Assembly: GCA_007693555.1 (NCBI GenBank)
Contig: REDJ01000071.1
Span: 1-64,000, forward strand
Length of the DNA stretch: 64,000 nucleotides
Reading direction: 5' to 3'
Source: Bacteroidota bacterium
GTDB taxonomy: Bacteria; Bacteroidota; Bacteroidia; Bacteroidales; UBA7960
The notes under the pieces are model-generated. The model was not told the origin of the DNA, made no database searches, and was given only the letters and a program-made list of their open reading frames with translations. A program made the translations under genes and the position numbers. Each line of letters starts with the position of its first letter. Position 1 is the first letter of the stretch. Positions 36,449 to 45,908 of this stretch are shown here, in pieces.

Positions 36449-37071
36449 GCACGCAGGTAAAAAAATAACAAAAGCATTACAAAAACGCCCGTAATATACC
36501 CGGCATAAACCTGCGGGGGATTATGGGCGTTTAATTTTATCCGGGCCGTACCTAAAAGGCCTGATAACAAAATAGTTATTATAATCAGAAGCGGCATTTC
36601 AAATCTTAACAATAAAGAAACAGCTATAAGAAATCCGGTAAAACCTCCCATGGATATCATATGTATGCTGATTTTCCAGTAAAAAGTAATTATAAAGCCA
36701 ATCAGTGTAAGCAAAGTTGCCCCCATAATAAAATAGCTCATTACAGATGGCAGATTTGCCTGTCGAAAAAGATAATAAGTAAATAAATAAAAAAATATAC
36801 TAACCAAAACCGGATATATTCTATCGGTTCTCTCATCAAGCAATACACTGCTGACAACTCCGATCCTCTTCAGGAAAAAGATGGCAAGTAAGGGTGCCAG
36901 ACAGGTATTGATAAATACAATAATCAAAATAAGCCTTTGAGCCTGTGATGAAACGGAGAAGGAGACATAAGAAGGGATAGCAAACAAAATAACTATCGCT
37001 ATACTTGGAATAATAAGCGGGTGGAGTATAGCACTTATCAGCCGTGCCCAGAAATTCTTCATGATCATCAA
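36445..37071 (-). CDS. PAP2-like multi-helix membrane protein with altered catalytic motifs
   Basis: A 208-residue protein with six membrane helices in the PAP2 (type 2 phosphatidic acid phosphatase) arrangement. The expected motifs are altered: the KX6RP region is RTDRIYP (81-87), PSGH is replaced by a MGG sequence (141-143) preceded by His137, and the third motif reads ARIKLNAH183NPPQ187 with Gln in place of the usual Asp. It may bind rather than cleave a lipid phosphate, or use a shifted histidine. Its start overlaps the end of rpoN by 4 nt, so the two are translationally coupled. Confidence 0.68.
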   Translation of the reverse strand: MMIMKNFWARLISAILHPLIIPSIAIVILFAIPSYVSFSVSSQAQRLILIIVFINTCLAPLLAIFFLKRIGVVSSVLLDERTDRIYPVLVSIFFYLFTYYLFRQANLPSVMSYFIMGATLLTLIGFIITFYWKISIHMISMGGFTGFLIAVSLLLRFEMPLLIIITILLSGLLGTARIKLNAHNPPQVYAGYITGVFVMLLLFFYLRA

Positions 37072-38567
37072 ACCAACTCCTTTCTTAACCTGGCCACGGG
37101 GATATTAAGTTGTTCACGATATTTAGCAACAGTTCTGCGGGCAATATGATAACCTTTGTCTTTCAAAATTTTGGTGAGTTGCTCGTCGGTAAGCGGTTTG
37201 GCTTTATCTTCTGCACCAATGCAGTCCTGGAGTATTTTTTTGACCTCCCGGGTGGAAACCTCCTCTCCCTCCTCATTTTGTAATGATTCAGAAAACAATG
37301 TTTTTAAAAGAAAAGTTCCATAGGGAGTTTGAACATATTTACTATTTGCAACACGTGAAATAGTTGAAATATCGAGATTTACAATATCTGCAATATCTTT
37401 CAGGATCATCGGCCTGATCTTGGTCTCATCCCCTGTCAAAAAATACTCTTTCTGAAAGTTAAGAATTGCCTCCATTGTAACCAGCAAAGTATTTTGTCTT
37501 TGGCGGATAGCATCAATAAACCATTTGGCCCCATCAAGTTTTTGCTTAACAAACATCATGGCTTCTTTTTGCCGGGTGTTTCCTTTTCCCTTTTGCTCAG
37601 CCATGGCTTCAAGCATTTCAGCATAGGTACGATTTATTTTTAGCTCCGGAGCATTTCTTGAATTCAGGGTTACTTCAAGATCACCATTGAAAGCGGTTAT
37701 AATAAAATCGGGCACAACATACTGAGCAGAACGACCGGCCTCAGTGAGGGTGTTGCCTGGCTTGGGATTAAGCTTGAGTATCTCATCTATGGCAGCCTTA
37801 AGTTCTTCGTCACTCAGGTTATGTTTTTTCTGGATTTTATGGTAGTGTTTTTTGGTAAAGTCGTTAAAGTTTTTCTCAAGCAACAAAGCTGCATCGTCAA
37901 TTGTCTTGTTTCCGTTTTTCTTTCTTCTGATTTGCAAAAGCAAACACTCCTGCAGGTCGCGGGCTCCAACACCGGGAGGATCAAACTCCTGCACTATGCG
38001 TAACAAACACAAGACCTCTTTGAAATCAGTTTTGATATTGAGTGAAAACGCAAGATCATCAATAAGGGAATGAATATCTCTTTGCAGATAGCCGGCATCA
38101 TCAATATTTCCGATGATGTGCTTTGCAACCAATTCCTCCTGTTCAGAAAGGTCTCTCAACCCCAATTGAGAAAGTAAATATTCCTGGAAGCTAAAGGAAG
38201 AAGAAATAGGGATTTCCTTGTGCTCATCATCTGCGCTTATGTTATGGGAGGCAAGCTTGTAATTGGGTATTTCATCATCTTCAATATAGTCGCTGATATC
38301 AAATTCGTTATCCGGGTCATTTTCCGGTTCGTCAAAATCCCGGTCGTCCACATCACCTTCAAACTCATCATCAAAATCCTCAACCTGACTGTCATCAACA
38401 TCCTCAATCTCATCATCTTCACCTTCTTCCAGAGCGGGGTTCTCTTCTATTTCTTCTTTGATACGCTGTTCAAGCAATACGGTGGGTAGCTGCAGCAATT
38501 TCATCAGTTGAATCTGCTGCGGTGATAATTTTTGCAAAAGCTTTTGCTGTAACCGTTGCTTTAACAT
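37068..38567 (-). CDS. rpoN: RNA polymerase sigma-54 factor
   Basis: A 499-residue sigma-54. The Gln/Leu-rich activator-interacting region I (about 1-50, QQKLLQKLSPQQIQLMKLLQ), a long acidic linker (about 50-110), the core-binding domain and the C-terminal RpoN box (ARRTVAKYREQL) are all present. It recognises -24/-12 promoters and needs AAA+ activators; two are encoded in this window, near 50 and 62 kb. It lies 103 nt after asnS on the same strand and overlaps the next gene by 4 nt. The unusually acidic linker is typical of Bacteroidota. Confidence 0.95.
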   Translation of the reverse strand: MLKQRLQQKLLQKLSPQQIQLMKLLQLPTVLLEQRIKEEIEENPALEEGEDDEIEDVDDSQVEDFDDEFEGDVDDRDFDEPENDPDNEFDISDYIEDDEIPNYKLASHNISADDEHKEIPISSSFSFQEYLLSQLGLRDLSEQEELVAKHIIGNIDDAGYLQRDIHSLIDDLAFSLNIKTDFKEVLCLLRIVQEFDPPGVGARDLQECLLLQIRRKKNGNKTIDDAALLLEKNFNDFTKKHYHKIQKKHNLSDEELKAAIDEILKLNPKPGNTLTEAGRSAQYVVPDFIITAFNGDLEVTLNSRNAPELKINRTYAEMLEAMAEQKGKGNTRQKEAMMFVKQKLDGAKWFIDAIRQRQNTLLVTMEAILNFQKEYFLTGDETKIRPMILKDIADIVNLDISTISRVANSKYVQTPYGTFLLKTLFSESLQNEEGEEVSTREVKKILQDCIGAEDKAKPLTDEQLTKILKDKGYHIARRTVAKYREQLNIPVARLRKELV

Positions 38568-38670
38568 GGGTATTTTTGTTTATTAAATGCTTCTCTCTCA
38601 ATCTGATTTTGCACTGATTTATTACTTTGCCAAATTAAGAATTTTTTTTCATAAACCCGAAACACTATGA

Positions 38671-40080
38671 TTAAAATTCGGCACTCTGAGGCGCACGTGG
38701 GAAAGGTATTACATCACGTATATTGCCCATACCGGTTATAAAAAGCATAAGCCTTTCAAAACCAAGCCCAAAGCCACTATGGGGTGCCGTGCCGAATTTC
38801 CTTGTTTCCAGGTACCACCATACATCTTTTTCGGGAATGTCCATCTCTCTGATCCTGGCCAGCAAAGTATCGTAGTTTTCCTCCCGCTGACTGCCACCAA
38901 TGATCTCACCTATTTTAGGAAACAATACATCCATTGCCCTTACGGTTTTTCTATCCTCATTTACTTTCATATAAAATGCTTTTATTTCGCGGGGATAATC
39001 CGTAAGTATTACCGGTTTCTTAAAATGTTTCTCCACAAGGTACCTCTCATGCTCTGACTGCAGATCAACTCCCCATTCTACGGGATATTCAAATTTCTGT
39101 CCTGAATTCTCCAGTATTTCAACAGCTGTGGTATAAGATAGCCTTTCAAAAGTATTTTCGGTGACAAAATTTAACCGTTCAATCAAATCGGCATCATACA
39201 TTTTCTGTAAAAACTCCAGATCGTCAATGCAGTTTTCCAATATGTATTTTATTAAATACTTGAGGAAATCTTCTGCCAGATCCTGGTTGTCATGAATATC
39301 ATAAAAGGCCATTTCAGGTTCAATCATCCAGAACTCAGACAAGTGCCTTGAAGTATTTGAGTTTTCTGCACGAAAGGTGGGTCCGAAAGTATAGATGTTG
39401 GAAAGTGCAAGTGCACCCAATTCACCCTCCAATTGGCCACTTACAGTAAGATTGGTTTCCTTGCCGAAAAAGTCCTGTGTAAAATCAATCTTACCTTCAG
39501 GGGTTTTGGGTATATCATTGAGATCCAGTGTAGTTACCCGGAACATAGCTCCTGCTCCCTCAGCATCGGAACCTGTTATAATAGGTGTATGGAGATAGTA
39601 AAAACCATGATCATTGAAGTATTTATGAATGGCAAAAGACAAAGCATGTCGTATACGGAATACAGCTCCAAACGTATTTGTTCGTGGTCGCAAATGGGCG
39701 ATCTCTCTCAGAAACTCAAGCGAATGACCTTTTTTCTGCAGCGGATACGTATCGGGATCGGCACTTCCATATACTTCAATTTCTGAGGCAATTATTTCCA
39801 CGGTTTGTCCTTTACCCTGCGATTCAACAAGCTTTCCCTTAACTGAAATACATGCACCGGTTGTTACTTTTCTCAGCAATTCATCATTGTTAAACTCCTG
39901 CACGTCAACTACTATCTGGATATTATGAATAATACTGCCATCATTGAGCGCAATAAAAGCTACATTTTTATTCCCTCTTTTGGTTCTTACCCATCCTTTT
40001 ACATTGATCTGCTTCCCGATAAAGCCAGTTGTGTCAGTTTTCAGCAAGTCAAATATCCTTTGCCTTTTCAATTGGTCCAT
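38671..40080 (-). CDS. asnS: Asparaginyl-tRNA synthetase
   Basis: A 469-residue class II aminoacyl-tRNA synthetase. An N-terminal OB-fold anticodon-binding domain (about 15-110) is followed by the catalytic core with motif 2 ([24 protein letters not shown]) and motif 3 ([12 protein letters not shown]). The [14 protein letters not shown] motif is the usual signature of AsnRS rather than AspRS. It charges tRNA-Asn. The asnS-rpoN order is common in Bacteroidota. Confidence 0.95.
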   Translation of the reverse strand: MDQLKRQRIFDLLKTDTTGFIGKQINVKGWVRTKRGNKNVAFIALNDGSIIHNIQIVVDVQEFNNDELLRKVTTGACISVKGKLVESQGKGQTVEIIASEIEVYGSADPDTYPLQKKGHSLEFLREIAHLRPRTNTFGAVFRIRHALSFAIHKYFNDHGFYYLHTPIITGSDAEGAGAMFRVTTLDLNDIPKTPEGKIDFTQDFFGKETNLTVSGQLEGELGALALSNIYTFGPTFRAENSNTSRHLSEFWMIEPEMAFYDIHDNQDLAEDFLKYLIKYILENCIDDLEFLQKMYDADLIERLNFVTENTFERLSYTTAVEILENSGQKFEYPVEWGVDLQSEHERYLVEKHFKKPVILTDYPREIKAFYMKVNEDRKTVRAMDVLFPKIGEIIGGSQREENYDTLLARIREMDIPEKDVWWYLETRKFGTAPHSGFGLGFERLMLFITGMGNIRDVIPFPRAPQSAEF

Positions 40081-40620
40081 AGTTATTTTTTATAGTTTTC
40101 TCCTTATTTATTAGTTTGTGAATATACCGCTGGAATTTAAGCTATATGATATCCATCAACAGGCTGCAAAAATAATAGAAATTTGTAAAGTATTCTTTTA
40201 AGAAAACGGCTTAACACAAAGTGTATTTTAAAAACAAATAAAAACTGAACATAAAATAAAGCCAACATGTCTTTTAAGCTATTGATAGAAATTATTACAA
40301 ACTCTGACATTTTTAAACAATTACTTAACTTAAACATTCTGCTTTAAAATAAAACCAAAAGCATTGTTAATTAAGTTTTTATAGCAAAAGAATAAGAGTT
40401 TCTAATTTTTTTTAAAAAAAGTTCTTATACTTGCAGTACCAAAAATCTTAATTAAAATCGCAAAACCCATTATGCAAAAAGTCATAGCCGTTAAGGAATT
40501 CAGTTCCTAAACAATTGGTTTTATCTTCGGAAATACTTTCTTGCATAAAAGATTAAGCCTTTGCGGTTTTTTCATTTTTACCAAAACACTATAGAATACA
40601 TTAACAAATTCAACAATCTT
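40081..40620. promoter_or_regulatory. 540-bp region upstream of susC with structured leader
   Basis: AT-rich divergent region between asnS and susC. It holds a minus-strand -7 box TATTTTTG for asnS (40167-40174), a one-mismatch plus-strand -7 box TATACTTG (40426-40433) for susC, and a likely ~180-nt leader before ATG 40621. In that leader TTATGCAA (40470-40477) is complementary to TTGCATAA (40541-40548) and encloses the hairpin AGGAA..TTCCT (40494-40508). No small gene was recognised. Confidence 0.5.
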
Positions 40621-43560
40621 ATGAAGAAAAAACTTTTTGGTTTCATTGTTATGATATTATTTGGGCTGGGTCTTTCGGCACAAACGATAAACATAACGGG
40701 AACTGTAACTTCTGTCATGGAAGATGACATGCCGCTGCCGGGAGCTACAGTTCGGATTAAGGGTACAACCCTGGGAACGGTAACAGATATGGATGGTCGT
40801 TACCGGATTCAGGCAACTGCTACCGACACTTTGATATTCTCATTTGTGGGTATGATTAGTGAAACTATCCCCATTGAAGGCAGAAACATTATCGATGTAG
40901 GACTTAGAATGGATATTGCGCGACTTGGAGAAGTGGTGGTAATAGGATATGGAACCGAGTCAAGCCGCCTGGTATCGGGCTCATTGGGTGTTGTAAGCGA
41001 GAGTGAAATGCGCGATGTTCCTATGCGAACTATTGATGGAGTTCTCCAGGGACGTTCAGCTGGTGTTTATATTACGCAAAATGCAGGAAATCCCGGAGCA
41101 GCAACATCTGTACGTATAAGGGGTAACAGCTCAATTTCTGCAGGTAATGAACCATTGTATGTTATCGATGGTATACCTATGACATCCGGAAATTATGGCC
41201 AAATTGGTTTCTCAGGACAGGGCATAAATGCTTTATCAGACATTAATCCCAATGATATTGAATCTATTACTATCCTGAAAGATGCATCAGCAGCAGCTAT
41301 ATACGGGGCAAGAGCAACCAACGGAGTTATCCTCATTACCACACGCCGGGGAAGCGAGAGGCGCACAGATATCAATTTTAACAGTTCGTTCGGGATGCAG
41401 GAAGCAGCGAATGTACTGAACATGCTCAATGCAGATCAATGGCACGATTACCGGGGAACACAACCTGATCCTGACAACCCCGTTGATACTGATTGGCTTA
41501 ACCAAATCTTCAGAACGGCTCCAATGAGCAGTTATGAGCTATCTGCAAGCGGTGGTGATGCCTCCACTCAATTTTTCATCTCAGGAAATTACTTTCAGCA
41601 GGAAGGTATCATTATTGGTACTGACTTTCAGAGGCTTAACGGAAGGTTAAATCTTGATCATAAAGTAAATTCAAATGTTACCATTGGCGGTAGTCTTGGA
41701 ACAAGTTATTCGCTCAACAACAGGGTTGAAGGTGACCGATCTTTACATGGGGTGCTTCCCAATTCGATTTCCATGGCACCCATATATCCGGTATATAACC
41801 CTGATGGAACCTATAATCAGGACGGTTTCTTTGCTAATCCGATTGCCATTGGTAAAGAGGCCATTAATGAGGCACATTCCTACCGTACTATCGGTAATGC
41901 ATTTGCCGATATTCAGTTTTTTAATAACTTCACATTCAGCACAAAATGGGGCCTTGATTATCTGAGCCTTAGGGAACATAGTTACGACCCCATCACTACA
42001 CGCCAGGGGGCAACAACCAATGGCTTAGGTATTGAGGCGCAAACCAACGTGGTAAACATTGTATCTAATAACCTGATCAGATATAATAACAGTTTCCTGG
42101 ATGTACACAATGTAGAAGTCCTGACAGGTTATTCTTTCGAGATGTTCAGGCGTCGGAATCAATATGCCGAAGGTATTGATTTCCCGGGAGCCTATTTTCA
42201 GTATCTTCTTGACGCCGGTACCATTCGCAGCGCTGAAGCGAGAGCTGTTGACAGAGGTATAAACTCGTATTTCGGACAAATAAGATATAATTTCGATTAT
42301 AAATATATTGTATCTCTTAGCGGAAGATTTGACGGTTCATCAAAGTTTGGCCCTGATAACAGATATGGATTTTTCCCTGCCATTTCGCTTGCCTGGCGCC
42401 TGAGCGAAGAATCTTTCTTCCAGGCTCTGAATACTCCTATCAATGAATTCAGACTAAGGGGTAGTTTTGGGATTACAGGAAATGACGGCATACCTGATTT
42501 TGCCTATCTGGACCTTTACAGAGGTCGGGCGAACTATGGTCAGCAGGCGGGTATAGCACCCACAGGAATTCCCAATCCCGGTTTAAAATGGGAAACCACA
42601 ACACAAATCAACGTTGGTGCAGACATTGAATTTTTTGAAGAAAGAATTGCTCTTGCCTTTGATTATTACCACAATGTAACAAGTGATTTGTTGTTTAACA
42701 GACCTGTATCAATGACATCAGGTTTTACTTCTATTACTTCCAACATTGGAGAACTTGAAAACAGGGGAGTAGAAGTTTCTTTAACTACAGTCAATATCCA
42801 AACCACCCAATTTTCATGGGAATCCAGGTTTAATCTCAGCCATAATAAAAACAAAATCCTCTCGCTTTATAAGGATCAGAACCTTCTTGACCTTGACAGA
42901 TACAGCCCCAGTGCAGTAATTGTCGGAGAGCCTATGAGTGTATTGTACGGTTTCAGAAGTCTGGGTGTCGACCCCAGCACAGGAGATATTGTATGGGATG
43001 ATATTGATGGAAACGGAATAATCAATTCCGACGATCGCACCATAATTGGTGATCCCAACCCACTCTTTACAGGTGGTTTTAGCAATAACTTGTTCTATGG
43101 CCCGTTTGAACTGAATTTCTTCATACAGTTTTCCTATGGGAATGACATTTTCAATGCTACCCGGATATTTATTGAAGCAATGAAAGGTCCTGACAATCAA
43201 AGTGCTGCCATTTTGGATCGTTGGCGCCAGCCGGGAGATATCACAGATATGCCAAGAGCAACTGAAACAGACCCCAATGCAAACAATCGTATCTCCTCAA
43301 GATTTGTTGAGGACGGCTCATTTGCAAGACTAAAAAACCTTACATTTTCTTACAACATGCCAAGACAATTGACTGAACGCATCGGAGTAAGAAATGCCAG
43401 GATATTTTTTACAGGAGCAAACCTTTTTACTTTGACCAATTATTCCGGAATGGATCCGGAGGTTAATTACAGAGGTGACAGCAACCTGCTAAGGGCAACT
43501 GACTTTTTTACCTATCCGCAGGCTCGCTCTTATACACTCGGAATCAATTTAAGACTTTAA
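40621..43560 (+). CDS. susC: SusC/RagA-type TonB-dependent outer-membrane transporter
   Basis: A 979-residue SusC-type transporter. Signal peptide (1-22, ending GLSAQ), carboxypeptidase-D regulatory-like domain (about 24-100), plug domain with VIRGNSS/YVIDGIPM-type motifs (about 110-230) and a 22-strand barrel ending GINLRL. SusC proteins import oligomers captured by SusD using TonB energy. SusD follows after 11 nt, then a PKD lipoprotein, a cyanophycinase-like lipoprotein and a YfcC carrier. I chose ATG 40621 instead of an upstream TTG, because the signal peptide begins there. Confidence 0.95.
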   Translation: MKKKLFGFIVMILFGLGLSAQTINITGTVTSVMEDDMPLPGATVRIKGTTLGTVTDMDGRYRIQATATDTLIFSFVGMISETIPIEGRNIIDVGLRMDIARLGEVVVIGYGTESSRLVSGSLGVVSESEMRDVPMRTIDGVLQGRSAGVYITQNAGNPGAATSVRIRGNSSISAGNEPLYVIDGIPMTSGNYGQIGFSGQGINALSDINPNDIESITILKDASAAAIYGARATNGVILITTRRGSERRTDINFNSSFGMQEAANVLNMLNADQWHDYRGTQPDPDNPVDTDWLNQIFRTAPMSSYELSASGGDASTQFFISGNYFQQEGIIIGTDFQRLNGRLNLDHKVNSNVTIGGSLGTSYSLNNRVEGDRSLHGVLPNSISMAPIYPVYNPDGTYNQDGFFANPIAIGKEAINEAHSYRTIGNAFADIQFFNNFTFSTKWGLDYLSLREHSYDPITTRQGATTNGLGIEAQTNVVNIVSNNLIRYNNSFLDVHNVEVLTGYSFEMFRRRNQYAEGIDFPGAYFQYLLDAGTIRSAEARAVDRGINSYFGQIRYNFDYKYIVSLSGRFDGSSKFGPDNRYGFFPAISLAWRLSEESFFQALNTPINEFRLRGSFGITGNDGIPDFAYLDLYRGRANYGQQAGIAPTGIPNPGLKWETTTQINVGADIEFFEERIALAFDYYHNVTSDLLFNRPVSMTSGFTSITSNIGELENRGVEVSLTTVNIQTTQFSWESRFNLSHNKNKILSLYKDQNLLDLDRYSPSAVIVGEPMSVLYGFRSLGVDPSTGDIVWDDIDGNGIINSDDRTIIGDPNPLFTGGFSNNLFYGPFELNFFIQFSYGNDIFNATRIFIEAMKGPDNQSAAILDRWRQPGDITDMPRATETDPNANNRISSRFVEDGSFARLKNLTFSYNMPRQLTERIGVRNARIFFTGANLFTLTNYSGMDPEVNYRGDSNLLRATDFFTYPQARSYTLGINLRL

Positions 43561-43571
43561 TACTTACAGAA

Positions 43572-44924
43572 ATGAAAAAAATTGCATATATACCAATAAT
43601 ATTAATATGGATTTTAGGTGCATGTGATGTACTGGATGTACAGCCTTATCATTCCATGCCGGCGGATGAAGCCATTACCGACTCACTGCAGTTACAAAGT
43701 GCTATTATAGGTAGTTACGATGCACTGCAAAGCGGCGGCTATTATGGCCTCGATTATTTGATCTGGGGTGATTTACCTGCTGATAATTTAAAACACGTAG
43801 GTATTACAGTAACATGGGCTGAAATAGACAATAACAACATCCTTGCTGATAACGGTCTGGTGGAAAGCACATGGGCTGCTATATATCGTGTGCTCAGTCG
43901 TGTAAACAACGCTATTGATCAGATACCTAATATTGACAATGAAAGGCTTTCTCAAACAGGGAAAAATATAGCCGAAGCCGAACTCAAATTTTTACGTGCC
44001 CTCGCACATTACGATTTGATGCGGCTATTTGGCCCCATACCCATCAGGGACAGAGCCGTTACAAGCGACGAGGAAAGTCTGAACCCACCAAGAAACAGTA
44101 TATCTGAAGTATTGCAGATTGTTAATGATGATCTTGATTTTGCTATGCAATATCTGCCACCTGATCCTATAAGGGGCAGGGCATCAAGACCTGCTGCAAC
44201 CGCACTAAAGGCAAGAGTAGCTTTGCATCAATACTTTATTACAGAAAATCCAAACTTTCTTGTTCTTGCCGAGGCTCTGGCAACTGAAGTAATTGATCAC
44301 CCTTCACTGGAGCTCGAAACTAACTATGCCAATCTTTACACTCAGGAACCCACAAGTGAATCTATTTTTGAAGTATCTTACAATGAACAGGACAGAAACC
44401 TTATTGCCCGATACTTTGCGCACACATCACTTGCAGGCAGGTATGAATTTGCACCCACTGATTTTTATATGAACTCATTTCATCCCGATGACTTGAGAAA
44501 AGATATTTCTATTGATATGGCCGGCAATAACCCATATGTGGTAAAATTTAATGATGTTGCATCAGGTACAGACCCGGTTTATGTTCTCAGGCTTGCTGAA
44601 ATGTATCTTATCAGAGCTGAAGCAGCTACACTTTTACAGGGTAACACCGATGAAATTCTGAGTGATATAAACAAGATAAGGGTGAGAGCCGGATTAACAC
44701 CTGCAAACATGACCAGCTACACTGCTCTTGCAATTGAGATTGAATCTCAAAGGCAAAAAGAATTTGCTTTTGAAGGTCATCGCTGGTTTGATCTTGTAAG
44801 AACCGGCAGGGCCATAGAGGTTCTGGAAAATGTTACAAGTATAAACCAGACCCTGTTCCCCATCCCACAGGCAGAAATCATTTCTAATGACAACCCCGGG
44901 ATGTATCAGAATGAAGGTTATTAA
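43572..44924 (+). CDS. susD: SusD/RagB-type surface lipoprotein
   Basis: A 450-residue SusD-family lipoprotein with lipobox ILGAC18, a SusD-like N-terminal region and TPR-type helices (AEAELKFLRALAHYDLMRLFG near 130) and the C-terminal RAEAATLLQGN..IRVRAGL..RQKEFAFEGHRWFDLVR signature. It forms the lid that binds substrate over SusC. Ends 21 nt before the PKD lipoprotein gene, in one operon with susC. Confidence 0.95.
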   Translation: MKKIAYIPIILIWILGACDVLDVQPYHSMPADEAITDSLQLQSAIIGSYDALQSGGYYGLDYLIWGDLPADNLKHVGITVTWAEIDNNNILADNGLVESTWAAIYRVLSRVNNAIDQIPNIDNERLSQTGKNIAEAELKFLRALAHYDLMRLFGPIPIRDRAVTSDEESLNPPRNSISEVLQIVNDDLDFAMQYLPPDPIRGRASRPAATALKARVALHQYFITENPNFLVLAEALATEVIDHPSLELETNYANLYTQEPTSESIFEVSYNEQDRNLIARYFAHTSLAGRYEFAPTDFYMNSFHPDDLRKDISIDMAGNNPYVVKFNDVASGTDPVYVLRLAEMYLIRAEAATLLQGNTDEILSDINKIRVRAGLTPANMTSYTALAIEIESQRQKEFAFEGHRWFDLVRTGRAIEVLENVTSINQTLFPIPQAEIISNDNPGMYQNEGY

Positions 44925-44945
44925 TTTATCAAAATCAAAACACCT

Positions 44946-45842
44946 ATGAAATCGTTAAAATTTAATTATTATAGTCTGAATTTCTTGATTATGCTGGCAC
45001 TCATGCTATACGCATGCAAAGATGAAGGTTTTGAAGTGCCTCCGGCCAGTACTCAGGCAGATTTTGATTACGAAATAAATGTAATCGTTGTAGACGAAGA
45101 GGAAGGAATTGAACATTATGAAGTTCAGTTCATAAATAAGTCAATTCTTGCCCAATCCTATTTTTGGGACTTTGGTAATAATGAAACCTCAACCGAAGCA
45201 AATCCTTCGGTTACCTATACCCAATCCGGCAGTTATTATGTTTCACTTACAGTGGAGCCGCTTAATGATGTTTATTACAATAAATTAACCAAAAGTACTT
45301 CTCTGACTTTTGGTAAAATTGAAATTCTGTTTGAAGATTTTAATGAAGGGATTGATTTTACTGATGAAGATACATGGGCACCTGAAGGATGGAAAGCCAT
45401 TGACAATGATGGTGACGGTTTCAACTGGTATGTTGGCGAACGTCAGGGAGTTCTATCCATGCGAAGCCAGTCATGGACATCTGATACCGGACCCCTGGAA
45501 CCAGACAACTGGCTCATAACCCCGGAAATAAACCTGACACAATTCAGTGACGAAGCCACTATTACCTTTAGGTGTAATGTGGGTGTAACTGCCTCCACAC
45601 CCATGTTCAGACAGGAACATTATGGCGTATTCATTGCTGTTGGAAGTGACAACCTTGAGAATTTTGTGTTGCTATTCGAAGAAACATTTACCGAAGATAC
45701 CCCAAACTGGGTAGGTCTTGAAAGAAACATTGATATTTCTGAGTATGCAGGCCAGGTTGTATATCTGGCAATCAGGCATTTTAATGTGACCGATATGGAC
45801 AGAATTATCGTTGAAGAAGTTGAAATATATGCGATTGAATAA
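44946..45842 (+). CDS. PKD- and cleaved-adhesin-domain surface lipoprotein
   Basis: A 298-residue lipoprotein with lipobox LMLYAC24 followed directly by Lys-Asp-Glu, matching the K-(D/E)2 surface export signal. A PKD domain (about 35-118, FWDFGNNETSTEANPSVTY and YYVSLTV) precedes a jelly-roll region of the cleaved-adhesin/choice-of-anchor J type (about 125-298, PEGWKAID and WLITPEINL). It probably binds substrate at the cell surface with SusD. Same operon, 21 nt after susD, followed by a terminator hairpin. Confidence 0.8.
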   Translation: MKSLKFNYYSLNFLIMLALMLYACKDEGFEVPPASTQADFDYEINVIVVDEEEGIEHYEVQFINKSILAQSYFWDFGNNETSTEANPSVTYTQSGSYYVSLTVEPLNDVYYNKLTKSTSLTFGKIEILFEDFNEGIDFTDEDTWAPEGWKAIDNDGDGFNWYVGERQGVLSMRSQSWTSDTGPLEPDNWLITPEINLTQFSDEATITFRCNVGVTASTPMFRQEHYGVFIAVGSDNLENFVLLFEETFTEDTPNWVGLERNIDISEYAGQVVYLAIRHFNVTDMDRIIVEEVEIYAIE

Positions 45843-45860
45843 TCCTTTCTTTCTGACAAA

Positions 45861-45895
45861 AGAAAAAGCCAGCAGGTCTGGCTTTTTCTCTTTTA
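45861..45895 (+). terminator. Intrinsic terminator or attenuator inside the SusCD locus
   Basis: AGAAAAAGCCAG (45861-45872) pairs with CTGGCTTTTTCT (45878-45889) around CAGGT and is followed by CTTTT. The next gene starts at 45909, only 13 nt later, leaving almost no room for a separate promoter. Confidence 0.8.
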
Positions 45896-45908
45896 ACCAT
45901 CATTATTT

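Noticed and set aside
40561-40620. TTG-initiated extension of susC
   Set aside because: The signal peptide begins at ATG 40621, and the extra residues do not look like a leader.
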